The notes under the pieces were generated by a model. It made no database searches and was not told where the DNA came from. It saw only the letters and a list, made by a program, of their open reading frames with translations. Shown one piece after another: positions 1 to 7,800 of a stretch of DNA of 64,000 nucleotides (position 1 is the first letter of the stretch; the number at the start of each line of letters is the position of its first letter). The DNA lies in NCBI RefSeq assembly GCF_001591645.1, contig NZ_BCVH01000006.1, forward strand, positions 154,230-218,229, given 5' to 3'. Position numbers and translations under genes: made by a program. This stretch comes from Robertmurraya korlensis NBRC 107688 (GTDB taxonomy: Bacteria > Bacillota > Bacilli > Bacillales > Cytobacillaceae).

Positions 1-429
1 ACAAAGCAAGTCCAAACGGAACAGTTAATTAAGCAATTTGAAAGTATCTTAGCTAGAAGTCAATTTTCAAACGTAAATGGCGTCCAAAGATTATTCCTAC
101 AGTTAAATCCAGGTCATCTAGGTTCCTTACGAATTGAGATTATTCAACAGGATTCTGTCATGGTTGCGAAAATTGTCACATCCACGCATGCGGCAAAGGA
201 AGCAATAGAAGGACAACTAAACCATTTGAAACAAGCCTTTAACTCTCAAAATATTCAGGTTGAACGAGTCGAGATCTCTCAAGCTTCATCCGGTCAAGAA
301 AGATTCTTAAACCGTGATGGCGAGCAAGAACAAACGAGGAAGGAACAAGCGGAACGAAAAGAAGAGCAGACATCTGATCAAGATTTTACTGCATCCTTTG
401 AAGAAGCCCTCTTAAATACGGAAGCGTAG
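1..429 (+). CDS. fliK: Flagellar hook-length control protein FliK, C-terminal fragment
   Basis: The frame is open from base 1 to the stop at 427-429, so the gene starts before the window and only its last 142 residues are present. Residues 33-47 read like the conserved core of the FliK C-terminal (Flg_hook) domain, with the pattern L-x-L-x-P-x-x-L-G-x-L-x-I-x-I. This domain binds FlhB and switches the export gate from rod/hook to filament substrates once the hook reaches its set length. The tail after residue 95 is rich in Gln, Glu and Lys, as is usual for FliK. The next gene is flgD, whose product caps the hook that FliK measures. An ATG at 160 is internal and should not be taken as a start. 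Confidence 0.9.
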   Translation, partial: TKQVQTEQLIKQFESILARSQFSNVNGVQRLFLQLNPGHLGSLRIEIIQQDSVMVAKIVTSTHAAKEAIEGQLNHLKQAFNSQNIQVERVEISQASSGQERFLNRDGEQEQTRKEQAERKEEQTSDQDFTASFEEALLNTEA

Positions 430-438
430 GTGAAACAA

Positions 439-1071
439 ATGGCAAATACGATAAATTCGTCGCTTTTACTATCAAACTATCAAACTAGTCAGCGTAAAAC
501 TGGTTCAGATTCGTTAGGAAAAGATGACTTTTTAAAAATATTAATGACTCAGTTGCAAAATCAAGACCCTTTAAACCCTATGCAGGATAAGGACTTTATT
601 GCTCAAATGGCTACATTTACTAGCCTAGAACAAATGACGAATATGAACAAATCTATTGAATCACTAGTTTCTGCGCAAGAACAAAACCAGTTAATTTCAT
701 ACAGCCAATTCATTGGAAAAGAGGTTAGTTGGCATAAGCTTACTGAATCAGAGGATGGAAATTCAGTTATCGAACAAGGTACTGGAAAAATTGCATCTTT
801 AAAATTCACTGATGGAGTAGCTACCTTCTTGTTAGAGGACGGAACAAGCCTAACTTCAGGTAACATTTCACAAATCAATGATACAAAAGGCGACACGATG
901 TTATTACAAGCAAGTATGATGATTGGGAAAACAGTCACGTATTCTTCTGAAAACAATGAAGTGAAGCAAGCGAAGGTATCATCAGTTTCCTTTAAAGACG
1001 GAAAATCCTTATTTCAGCTAGAAAATGGAGAGAGTGTGTCAAGCACAAGTATTACAAAAATAGAAGCGTAA
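439..1071 (+). CDS. flgD: Flagellar hook capping protein FlgD
   Basis: FlgD forms the temporary cap at the tip of the growing hook and allows FlgE subunits to assemble. Residues 27-48 carry the family signature (GKDDFLKILMTQLQNQDPLNP), followed by the QMATFTSLEQM segment; the C-terminal half is beta-rich and repeats an S-x-x-F-x-D-G type pattern, as expected for the FlgD Tudor/FnIII-like region. I chose the ATG at 439 because AGGTGA at 428-433 is an ideal ribosome binding site 5-6 bases upstream; a GTG at 430 lies inside that site and would add only three residues. The protein is 210 residues. It lies between fliK and the small flagellar-operon gene that precedes flgE. Confidence 0.95.
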   Translation: MANTINSSLLLSNYQTSQRKTGSDSLGKDDFLKILMTQLQNQDPLNPMQDKDFIAQMATFTSLEQMTNMNKSIESLVSAQEQNQLISYSQFIGKEVSWHKLTESEDGNSVIEQGTGKIASLKFTDGVATFLLEDGTSLTSGNISQINDTKGDTMLLQASMMIGKTVTYSSENNEVKQAKVSSVSFKDGKSLFQLENGESVSSTSITKIEA

Positions 1072-1084
1072 AGGAATGGTTTGA

Positions 1085-1468
1085 ATGGACAAGTCTATGT
1101 TTAGACCGATTCATTCGCAGCCGATTAGTAACCATCCACTAAGATCGGTTACATCTAAACCTACGAGCACGGACTCTTTCTCTCAGCATTTACAGAAAGC
1201 ATTACAACCAGAAAAACTAACGTTAAGTAAACATGCAAAAGAACGAATGTCCCAAAGGGGAATTCAAATCGATGAGGCCAAGTGGGGTCAAATTCAAGAG
1301 AAAGTAAATGAAGCGAAGAAAATGGGTGTCAAAGATTCGCTCGTATTGTTACAGGATGCAGCCCTTATTATCAGTGCAAAGAATAATACAGTGATAACGG
1401 CTATGGATCGGCAGGAAGCAACTGCACAAATTTTTACAAATATCAATGGAACGATTGTTTTAGAATAA
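1085..1468 (+). CDS. Flagellar operon protein, TIGR02530/Flg_new family
   Basis: This 127-residue protein lies between flgD and flgE, where many Firmicutes and other bacteria carry a member of the 'flagellar operon protein' family (TIGR02530). The recognisable core is residues 38-127: a helix with L-S-K-H-A-K-E-R-M-x-x-R-G, a long charged helix, then a beta-rich end with A-L-I-I-S-x-x-N-x-T-V-I-T-A. The N-terminal 35 residues are low-complexity and likely disordered. There is no signal peptide or membrane segment, so it should be cytoplasmic, or exported through the flagellar gate. Its role is not established to my knowledge; position suggests hook assembly or export. As far as I recall, B. 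subtilis itself lacks it at this spot. The start at 1085 follows AAGGAATGG. Confidence 0.85.
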   Translation: MDKSMFRPIHSQPISNHPLRSVTSKPTSTDSFSQHLQKALQPEKLTLSKHAKERMSQRGIQIDEAKWGQIQEKVNEAKKMGVKDSLVLLQDAALIISAKNNTVITAMDRQEATAQIFTNINGTIVLE

Positions 1469-1550
1469 ATTCATTTGGCTGGACCTGTATGGAGGCCATA
1501 AAGCTACGGACCGATAGAAGTAGCTTACTATGAAAGGGGAAACGACATAA

Positions 1551-2762
1551 ATGCTACGTTCAATGTATTCAGGAATTAGTGGGATGAAGAACTTCCAAAC
1601 TAAGTTAGATGTTATTGGTAACAATATTGCAAACGTAAATACGTATGGCTTCAAAAAAGGTCGTGTTACATTTAAAGATACTATGAATCAAACGATCTCT
1701 GGTGCGAGTGCAGCACAAGATAACCGTGGAGGGAAAAACCCATTACAGGTTGGTCTAGGATCAACACTAGCAACGATTGATACCATTCATACACAATCAA
1801 GCTTACAAACAACAGGTCGCTCACTTGACTTAGCGATCTCAGGTGATGGCTACTTTATGGTAAATCAAGGAGATGCACAGTTCTATACAAGAGCTGGAAA
1901 CTTTTATCTAGATGATAATGGAACGCTAGTAAATGGAGATGGCTACAAAGTACAAGCATTCACAGTTGATGCAAACGGAAACGCTACGAATCAGATTGGT
2001 GATGTGGCTGTTAACGTAAATGCTGTATTACCACCAGTTACTACCAGCAATATCGGGATTTCAGGTAACTTAGCTAGTAACTCAGTTAGCAATGGTACAC
2101 CGTTTACACAGCAAGTTCAAGTAGTAGATAATACAGGACAAGCGCACAGAATCGATGTTCATTTTGCAAAGACAGGCGATAATCAGTGGGGTGTGTATGT
2201 CAACAAACCAGCTCAATTGCCAGACGGATCGTTTGACACACCTACTACAACACTTAATTTTGGTACAGGAAACCCTGTTCCAGCTACAGCACAGACCAAT
2301 ATTACAATTGGCACAACAACTATTAACAATGTTAACCTTGATTTCTCACAATTAACACAAGTAGCAGGCTCAACTAGCGCACTAGTTAACCCTAACGGAA
2401 ACACAGAAGGGTCACTGGAAAGCTTTAACATCGGTTCTCTTGGTGAAATTAATGGGGTATACTCAAACGGTTTAGTAAGAACTCTAGGTGTTCTTGCACT
2501 AGCTAAATTCAGTAACTCATCAGGTTTAACAAAGGCTGGAGGAAACCTTTTTCAAGAGTCCATTAACTCAGGTGTGGCTAATATAAATGTAGCAGGTGAA
2601 GGCAGAGGTTCTATCGCTGCTGGAACATTAGAAATGTCAAACGTTGATTTATCTGAAGAATTTACTGAAATGATCTCTGCTCAAAGAGGTTTCCAAGCAA
2701 ATACCCGTATTATTACTACATCAGACGAAATCTTACAAGAGCTTGTAAACTTAAAACGATAA
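1551..2762 (+). CDS. flgE: Flagellar hook protein FlgE
   Basis: FlgE polymerises into the hook, the universal joint between rod and filament. The N-terminal Flg_bb_rod region (MLRSMYSGISGMKNFQ, then the D-V-I-G-N-N-I-A-N-V-N-T-x-G-F-K signature) and the C-terminal helix (SAQRGFQANTRIITTSDEIL) pair to form the D0 core. At 403 residues it is much longer than the roughly 264-residue hook protein I recall for B. subtilis; the extra length is the Thr/Asn/Val-rich middle (about residues 140-300), matching the surface D1/D2 domains of longer hook proteins. The ATG at 1551 follows GAAAGGGG at about 1529-1537. The gene is followed directly by swrD. Confidence 0.96.
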   Translation: MLRSMYSGISGMKNFQTKLDVIGNNIANVNTYGFKKGRVTFKDTMNQTISGASAAQDNRGGKNPLQVGLGSTLATIDTIHTQSSLQTTGRSLDLAISGDGYFMVNQGDAQFYTRAGNFYLDDNGTLVNGDGYKVQAFTVDANGNATNQIGDVAVNVNAVLPPVTTSNIGISGNLASNSVSNGTPFTQQVQVVDNTGQAHRIDVHFAKTGDNQWGVYVNKPAQLPDGSFDTPTTTLNFGTGNPVPATAQTNITIGTTTINNVNLDFSQLTQVAGSTSALVNPNGNTEGSLESFNIGSLGEINGVYSNGLVRTLGVLALAKFSNSSGLTKAGGNLFQESINSGVANINVAGEGRGSIAAGTLEMSNVDLSEEFTEMISAQRGFQANTRIITTSDEILQELVNLKR

Positions 2763-2776
2763 GCTAAGGGAGGGAT

Positions 2777-2800
2777 AGGGTTGAGTTTTTTCTCAGCCCT
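2777..2800 (+). other. Stem-loop between ribosome binding site and conserved swrD start
   Basis: The arms are AGGGTTGAG at 2777-2785 and CTCAGCCCT at 2792-2800, separated by six T. They form a 9-bp stem with one U-G pair. GGAGG at 2769-2773 lies just upstream. The TTG at 2781 falls inside the stem, and the GTG that begins the conserved SwrD sequence is at 2811. No T-tract follows, so this is not an intrinsic terminator. Confidence 0.7.
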
Positions 2801-2810
2801 AATAATAGCC

Positions 2811-3035
2811 GTGATTAAAGTAACCCGTTTAAATGGCAAGTCATTCATGTTAAATGCTGTTTATATTGAGACAATCGAATCCTTTCCCGATACGACCATC
2901 ACCCTTTCAAATGGGCGGAAATACGTCGTAAAAGAGGCAGAGGATCAAGTTTATGAAGCAATCCAGAGATTTTACCAATCTGTCAACCTTTTAGGACGGC
3001 TTCAGGTGGAGGATAAAGAAAATGAAGAAAAATAA
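2811..3035 (+). CDS. swrD: Swarming motility protein SwrD (YlzI family)
   Basis: SwrD is a small cytoplasmic protein that in B. subtilis raises flagellar motor torque so cells can swarm. The conserved block is at the N-terminus ([15 protein letters not shown], then [19 protein letters not shown]), followed by a charged tail. Two starts are possible. GTG 2811 gives the 74-residue form matching the family (MI-x-VTRLNG) but has no ribosome binding site in linear range. TTG 2781 has GGAGG at 2769-2773 with 7-base spacing, but adds a non-conserved [10 protein letters not shown] and lies in a stable hairpin. I prefer 2811. The end overlaps fliL by 14 bases, suggesting coupled translation. Confidence 0.85.
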   Translation: MIKVTRLNGKSFMLNAVYIETIESFPDTTITLSNGRKYVVKEAEDQVYEAIQRFYQSVNLLGRLQVEDKENEEK

Positions 3036-3450
3036 GCTAGTCATGATTATGGCAATCTTGCTAGTGGCAATTACACTTGTTGGTGCCATAGCAGTTGTAG
3101 TGATTCTTAAGGTAACTGGGGAAGATAAGGAAAAGGAATTAACCATTGATGAAGTGTTAGAAGCATCGGTCGATATTCCACAAATGACAGCAAATCTTGC
3201 AAGTAATGACTTTATTCGTATCTCATTCAAAATTCAAACAGATAGTGTAAAAGCTAAAGAAGAATTAGAAAAAAGAGATTTTCAAGTAAAAAATATCATT
3301 ATTTTAGAACTATCAGAAAAAACAGCTGAAGAATTAAAAGGGAAAGAAGCTCAGCAAAAGCTGGAAAATGATTTAAAGGCTAAGATTTCTGAAGTCATGC
3401 AAGAAGGAAAAATTGAAAATGTCTATATTACTGAATCTCTCCTCCAGTAA
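3022..3450 (+). CDS. fliL: Flagellar basal body-associated protein FliL
   Basis: FliL is a single-pass inner-membrane protein that encircles the stator units and stabilises torque generation. Residues 6-28 form one hydrophobic segment after a short Lys-rich cytoplasmic start. The rest, including the K-x-R-D-F-x-V-K-N-I-I-I-x-L-x-S segment and a charged helix, is the extracytoplasmic FliL domain. At 142 residues it is the usual Bacillus length. The start overlaps the end of swrD, and GGAGG at about 3008-3012 is the ribosome binding site. fliM follows after 39 bases. Having swrD and fliL side by side groups two genes that both affect motor power. Confidence 0.94.
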   Translation: MKKNKLVMIMAILLVAITLVGAIAVVVILKVTGEDKEKELTIDEVLEASVDIPQMTANLASNDFIRISFKIQTDSVKAKEELEKRDFQVKNIIILELSEKTAEELKGKEAQQKLENDLKAKISEVMQEGKIENVYITESLLQ

Positions 3451-3489
3451 GATTGCAACCTTAGAGAGGAAGAACGGAGGTGAGGAAAT

Positions 3490-4488
3490 TTGTCAGGTGA
3501 AGTACTCTCACAAAATGAAATAGATGCTCTTCTATCGGCACTGTCAACGGGGGAAATGGATGCGGATGAGTTAAAAAAGGAACAATCTGAGAAGAAAGTT
3601 CGTGTGTATGACTTTAAAAGAGCACTCAGATTCTCGAAAGATCAAATCCGGAGTTTAACGAGAATACATGAAAATTTTGCTCGTTTATTAACCACCTACT
3701 TCTCAGCTCAATTGCGTACGTACGTACAAATTTCTGTAGCATCAGCAGACCAGATTCCATATGAGGAGTTCATTCGCTCTATTCCGAAAATGACGATCTT
3801 AAACGTTTTCGAGGTTCCACCACTTGAAGGAAGAATTTTAATGGAGATAAATCCCAATATTGCCTATGCAATGTTAGACCGCCTTATGGGTGGTAGGGGC
3901 TCCAGCATTAATAAAGTAGAAAACCTAACGGAAATTGAGACAAAGATCATGTCCAATACGTTTGAAAAATCATTTGAGAACCTACAGGAAGCTTGGTCAA
4001 CCATTTCAGAGATCGACCCTTATTTAGCTGGCTTTGAGGTCAATCCTCAATTTCTGCAAATGGTATCTCCGAATGAAACAGTTGTCGTTATTTCTCTTAA
4101 TACCGTGATTGGTGAAACAACGGGAATGATCAATATATGTATTCCACATGTTGTGTTAGAACCAATCATTCCTAAGCTTTCTGTCCACTATTGGATGCAA
4201 ACAGAGAAGAAGGATAGAGAACCGCAGGAGATCGCTCAATTAGAGAAAAGAATACAAACTGCTACAGTTCCTATCTCAGCAGAGCTTGGACATTCGGAAA
4301 TTTCCATTCAAGATTTCCTTATGTTAGATGTAGGTGACGTGATTGAGTTGAATCAAGCAATTGATGGTGCATTAACAATCAAGGTTGGAGATATACCTAA
4401 ATTCTTGGCTCAACCAGGAAAAGTAAATAAAAAACTTGCAGTTCAAGTACTAGAGACATTGAAGGGAGGAGACGATGATGGTGAGTGA
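3490..4488 (+). CDS. fliM: Flagellar motor switch protein FliM
   Basis: FliM forms the C-ring layer that receives phosphorylated CheY and switches rotation. The N-terminus has the CheY-binding peptide (LSQNEIDALLSAL, residues 6-18). The middle CheC-like domain includes the G-G-R-G-x-S loop near residue 136, and the C-terminal SpoA/FliN-like domain covers about residues 255-325. At 332 residues it is the normal length. The start codon is TTG at 3490, supported by GGAGGTGA at about 3476-3483. The gene overlaps fliY by 14 bases, so the two switch proteins are probably made in coordinated amounts. Confidence 0.97.
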   Translation: MSGEVLSQNEIDALLSALSTGEMDADELKKEQSEKKVRVYDFKRALRFSKDQIRSLTRIHENFARLLTTYFSAQLRTYVQISVASADQIPYEEFIRSIPKMTILNVFEVPPLEGRILMEINPNIAYAMLDRLMGGRGSSINKVENLTEIETKIMSNTFEKSFENLQEAWSTISEIDPYLAGFEVNPQFLQMVSPNETVVVISLNTVIGETTGMINICIPHVVLEPIIPKLSVHYWMQTEKKDREPQEIAQLEKRIQTATVPISAELGHSEISIQDFLMLDVGDVIELNQAIDGALTIKVGDIPKFLAQPGKVNKKLAVQVLETLKGGDDDGE

Positions 4489-5761
4489 TGGCATGCTTTC
4501 ACAAGATGAAATAGATGCTCTTCTAAGAGGAACAGATGAACCGGCTAGCGAAGCTGAAGAAGTCATTAATGTGGAAGATTATCTTTCTTCGATGGAACAA
4601 GATGCTCTCGGGGAAATTGGTAATATTTCGTTTGGTAGTTCAGCAACGGCACTATCAACGCTTCTAAACCAAAAAGTAGATATTACAACACCTACTGTGG
4701 TTGTTATACCAAAGAATAGACTGGAAGAAGAATTCCCACAACCATATGTTGCGATACAAGTAAGTTATACAGAAGGATTTTCCGGAACCAATCTACTTGT
4801 TATTCAACAGTCAGATGCAGCGATCATTGCTGATTTAATGTTAGGGGGAGACGGAATACAGCCAGCTGATCTAATGGGAGAAATTCAGTTGAGTGCTGTT
4901 CAAGAAGCAATGAATCAGATGATGGGATCTTCAGCCACATCGATGTCGACTATTTTTAGTAAAAAGGTAGATATCTCACCGCCTTCCATCGACATTTTAA
5001 ATGTGTTAGAAGGGGAAGGGACAGACAGACTTCCAAACGATGATATGCTTGTAAAGATATCCTTTCGATTAAAAGTGGGCGAATTGATTGATTCTAGCAT
5101 TATGCAATTGGTACCATTAGAATTTGCAAAAGGACTAGTGGAAGAATTATTAAATCCAAGTCCCACAAAGGAAAAAGAATCAGGTAAAATAGAGGATACG
5201 AGCACTCCTGGGGCTAATGACCTACCTGAACCTATGTCGGTACCTAGTGCATCACCTCAACCTCCAATTCAAGGAGGATATGGTGGGCAAATGCAACCAC
5301 CTATTCAGACCCATCCACATCAAGATCAATGGGGTCAAGTACCACCTCCTGGCTACTATCAAGCTCCACCAAGCCAGGCGTATCCACCACAAGGACCACA
5401 GCATTTTGGGTCACCTTATGGAGCAATGGGTACACAACCGAATGTACAGCCAGCAAGTTTTTCAAGCTTTGAACAGTATCCGCCGCTTCAGCAAACAGAG
5501 TCTAAAAACCTTGATATGTTATTAGATATTCCTCTTCAGGTTACGGTTGAGCTTGGTAGAACAAGACGCTCGGTAAAAGAAATTCTAGAATTATCTGCAG
5601 GTTCGATTATTGAATTGGACAAACTAGCTGGTGAACCAGTGGATATTCTTGTAAATAATCGCCTGATTGCAAAAGGTGAGGTTGTTGTAATTGATGAAAA
5701 CTTTGGTGTTCGCGTAACAGACATCATTAGTCAGAGTGATCGAATCAAAAAATTAAGATAA
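4475..5761 (+). CDS. fliY: Flagellar motor switch phosphatase FliY
   Basis: FliY is the Gram-positive replacement for FliN: a switch component that also dephosphorylates CheY. Order of parts: an N-terminal CheY-binding peptide (MLSQDEIDALLRG), a CheC-like domain with two phosphatase helices that keep their Glu and Asn (around EIGNISFG and QEAMNQMMG), a long Pro/Gln/Tyr/Gly-rich linker (about residues 245-335), and a C-terminal FliN/SpoA domain from about residue 350. At 428 residues it is longer than the roughly 380 residues I expect, and the extra length is in the linker. GGGAGGAG lies just before ATG 4475; ATG 4478 is an equally possible start. Confidence 0.96.
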   Translation: MMVSDGMLSQDEIDALLRGTDEPASEAEEVINVEDYLSSMEQDALGEIGNISFGSSATALSTLLNQKVDITTPTVVVIPKNRLEEEFPQPYVAIQVSYTEGFSGTNLLVIQQSDAAIIADLMLGGDGIQPADLMGEIQLSAVQEAMNQMMGSSATSMSTIFSKKVDISPPSIDILNVLEGEGTDRLPNDDMLVKISFRLKVGELIDSSIMQLVPLEFAKGLVEELLNPSPTKEKESGKIEDTSTPGANDLPEPMSVPSASPQPPIQGGYGGQMQPPIQTHPHQDQWGQVPPPGYYQAPPSQAYPPQGPQHFGSPYGAMGTQPNVQPASFSSFEQYPPLQQTESKNLDMLLDIPLQVTVELGRTRRSVKEILELSAGSIIELDKLAGEPVDILVNNRLIAKGEVVVIDENFGVRVTDIISQSDRIKKLR

Positions 5762-5782
5762 TCTTCTGGGGGTAATATTTTC

Positions 5783-6145
5783 ATGGCACATAAAATTCTT
5801 ATTGTTGACGATGCTGCATTTATGCGAATGATGATAAAGGACATACTATCGAAAAATGGATATGAAGTTGTGGGAGAAGCAGCTGATGGAGCTCAAGCAG
5901 TTGAAAAATACAAAGAGACAAGTCCTGACCTAGTGACAATGGATATCACGATGCCAGAAATGGATGGAATTACGGCATTAAAGGAAATTAAAAAGATTAA
6001 TCCAAATGCAAAGGTCATAATGTGTTCTGCAATGGGGCAGCAAGCAATGGTTATTGATGCTATTCAAGCAGGAGCAAAAGATTTTATCGTAAAACCTTTC
6101 CAAGCGGATCGTGTAATTGAAGCTATCTCAAAAACACTTGGCTAA
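5783..6145 (+). CDS. cheY: Chemotaxis response regulator CheY
   Basis: CheY carries the chemotaxis signal from CheA to the switch proteins FliM and FliY. It is a stand-alone receiver domain of 120 residues with all active-site positions: Asp9 and Asp10, the phospho-acceptor Asp54, Ser82 in the Thr/Ser position, and Lys104 followed by Pro105. CheA, CheC and FliY, which phosphorylate and dephosphorylate it, are all encoded in the same operon. It lies 21 bases after fliY, and TCTGGGGGT provides the ribosome binding site. Confidence 0.97.
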   Translation: MAHKILIVDDAAFMRMMIKDILSKNGYEVVGEAADGAQAVEKYKETSPDLVTMDITMPEMDGITALKEIKKINPNAKVIMCSAMGQQAMVIDAIQAGAKDFIVKPFQADRVIEAISKTLG

Positions 6146-6170
6146 TAATAAAATTTAGAGGTGCAGCGCA

Positions 6171-6851
6171 TTGCAAAAAGGGAAGTTATTCTTCAAAGTG
6201 TTGCTTCTAGTACTAATTGCTTTGCTAGGCTCCAGTCATGGGGCCTTAGCAGAGCAATTTAACAGTATTAAGGACTGCTTAGAGGACGAAAGCAAATGTA
6301 GTGAGGATCAATTAAAAGAAACAGATAAAAATGGAGAAACAGCGACTGATAGTAATGAGAAAACAGCAGGTGTTGGGCTGACATTCTGGGACTTCTTAAA
6401 AATGATATTTGCTTCTATTTTTGTCATTGGATTATTGTATGCTGTTTTAAAATTTATCAATAAAAGAAGTCGTTCCTTCTCTAGTAATCAAATTGTAGAG
6501 AATTTAGGAGGGACAGCGTTAGGAACAAATCGTTCCATTCAAATCGTGAAAATAGGCAAGCGGGTGTTAGTAGTTGGAGTAGGAGAAGATGTGAAACTCC
6601 TAAAGGAAATTGATGATGAAGAAGAAGCTCGTCAAATGATTGATGATTATAATGATCGTATGGACCAGCTTGTTCAACCAAGCGATATTGTGACAAAGCT
6701 AATTGAAAGAACGCGAAATATGAAACAAAGTAATAAAGGGGAAGAAGCATCATCATTTTCTTCTACGTTAAAAGCTCAGCTTGAGGAACTCTCTAAAGGG
6801 AGGAAAAAGCTTCTTGATGAAATGGAAAAGAAAGGGTCAGACAAGCGATGA
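6171..6851 (+). CDS. fliZ: Flagellar export protein FliZ (FliO-like)
   Basis: This is the Bacillus counterpart of FliO, a membrane protein that helps FliP assemble into the export gate. It begins with a signal peptide: MQKGK, a hydrophobic stretch, and a likely cleavage after ALA near residue 27. An acidic extracytoplasmic region rich in Glu, Asp, Lys and Thr follows, then one membrane helix at about residues 72-94 and a cytoplasmic FliO domain with G-T-x-R-S-I-Q-I-V-K-I-G-K-R-V-L-V-V-G-V. The C-terminus is charged and probably helical. The start is TTG at 6171 behind AGAGGTG. The stop overlaps the fliP start in ATGA. Confidence 0.92.
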   Translation: MQKGKLFFKVLLLVLIALLGSSHGALAEQFNSIKDCLEDESKCSEDQLKETDKNGETATDSNEKTAGVGLTFWDFLKMIFASIFVIGLLYAVLKFINKRSRSFSSNQIVENLGGTALGTNRSIQIVKIGKRVLVVGVGEDVKLLKEIDDEEEARQMIDDYNDRMDQLVQPSDIVTKLIERTRNMKQSNKGEEASSFSSTLKAQLEELSKGRKKLLDEMEKKGSDKR

Positions 6852-7513
6852 ATGAATTTATGGAGTTTTTTAACGGCAGCGATCCTGAAAATGTGTCTAC
6901 CTCAGTAAGGCTACTGTTAATGCTTACGGTTCTTTCTTTGGCTCCTAGTATTTTGGTTCTGATGACTTCCTTTGTCCGAATTGTAATCGTTCTTTCCTTT
7001 GTCAGAACGGCGCTTGCTACGCAACAAATGCCACCGAATCAAGTATTAATTGGATTAGCCTTATTTTTAAGCTTTTTTATTATGGCCCCAACTTTTCAAG
7101 AAGTTAACGATCAAGCATTAACACCATTATTTAATGAGGAAATTAATCTTGAAGAGGCTTATTCAAGAGCTTCCTTACCATTAAAAGAGTTTATGAGTGC
7201 ACATACAAGGCAAAAAGATCTTGCTCTTTTTCTAGAATATTCAAAGGCTGAGCGACCAGAAACGGTGGCTGATATTCCTCTAACAACACTTGTACCAGCG
7301 TTTGCTATTAGTGAGATAAAGACAGCGTTTCAGATCGGGTTTATGGTTTTTATTCCATTTCTAGTTATCGATATGATCGTTGCAAGTGTGTTAATGTCCA
7401 TGGGAATGATGATGCTTCCGCCGGTTATGATTTCTTTGCCATTTAAAATTTTGCTATTTGTTTTAGTAGACGGTTGGTACTTAGTGGTTAAATCACTACT
7501 AGATAGCTTCTAA
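6848..7513 (+). CDS. fliP: Flagellar type III export gate protein FliP
   Basis: FliP is the main pore subunit of the flagellar export gate, built with FliQ and FliR. The protein (221 residues) has the family pattern: the SFVRIVIVLSFVRTALATQQMPPNQVLIGLALFLSFF region in the first half, and the paired C-terminal membrane helices with D-M-I-V-A-S-V-L-M-S-M-G-M-M-M-L-P-P and the ending near D-G-W-Y-L-V. It lacks the cleaved signal peptide of Gram-negative FliP. Its ATG overlaps the last bases of fliZ, indicating translational coupling. Confidence 0.97.
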   Translation: MNEFMEFFNGSDPENVSTSVRLLLMLTVLSLAPSILVLMTSFVRIVIVLSFVRTALATQQMPPNQVLIGLALFLSFFIMAPTFQEVNDQALTPLFNEEINLEEAYSRASLPLKEFMSAHTRQKDLALFLEYSKAERPETVADIPLTTLVPAFAISEIKTAFQIGFMVFIPFLVIDMIVASVLMSMGMMMLPPVMISLPFKILLFVLVDGWYLVVKSLLDSF

Positions 7514-7527
7514 GAAGGTGATTGGAT

Positions 7528-7797
7528 TTGACTCCAGATAGTGTAATTACCATTGCTGAACAGGGGATATGGATGGTCATAATGGTTTGTGGTCCCTTAC
7601 TAGCTCTGGCTTTAATCGTAGGTTTGATCGTAAGTATATTTCAGGCGACAACACAAATTCAAGAACAAACGCTTGCGTTCGTGCCAAAAATTGTTGCCGT
7701 TTTGCTGGGTATTGTGTTTTTTGGACCTTGGATGCTTAGTCATATGCTATCCTATGCAAATGAAATTTTCACTAATTTAACAAGGTATGTGGGATAA
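7528..7797 (+). CDS. fliQ: Flagellar type III export gate protein FliQ
   Basis: FliQ is a small two-helix membrane subunit that packs around the FliP/FliR export pore. Both helices are clear (about residues 15-38 and 50-75), with the conserved G-P-L-L-A-L-A-L-I-V-G-L-x-V-S-I-F-Q-A-x-T-Q-I-Q-E-Q-T-L segment between them. I chose TTG 7528, giving 89 residues, because AAGGTGAT at 7515-7522 is a good ribosome binding site at normal spacing. The in-frame TTG at 7522 overlaps that site and would add just two residues. fliR follows three bases after the stop. Confidence 0.95.
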   Translation: MTPDSVITIAEQGIWMVIMVCGPLLALALIVGLIVSIFQATTQIQEQTLAFVPKIVAVLLGIVFFGPWMLSHMLSYANEIFTNLTRYVG

Positions 7798-7800
7798 GCT

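Noticed and set aside
603..956. Open frame of 117 codons on the - strand inside flgD
   Set aside because: It is antisense to a clear flgD, has no family resemblance and no ribosome binding site; it is a shadow of the real frame.
5217..5525. Alternative + frame inside fliY
   Set aside because: It reads the Pro/Gln-rich linker of fliY in another frame; the repeat-like composition keeps the frame open by chance.
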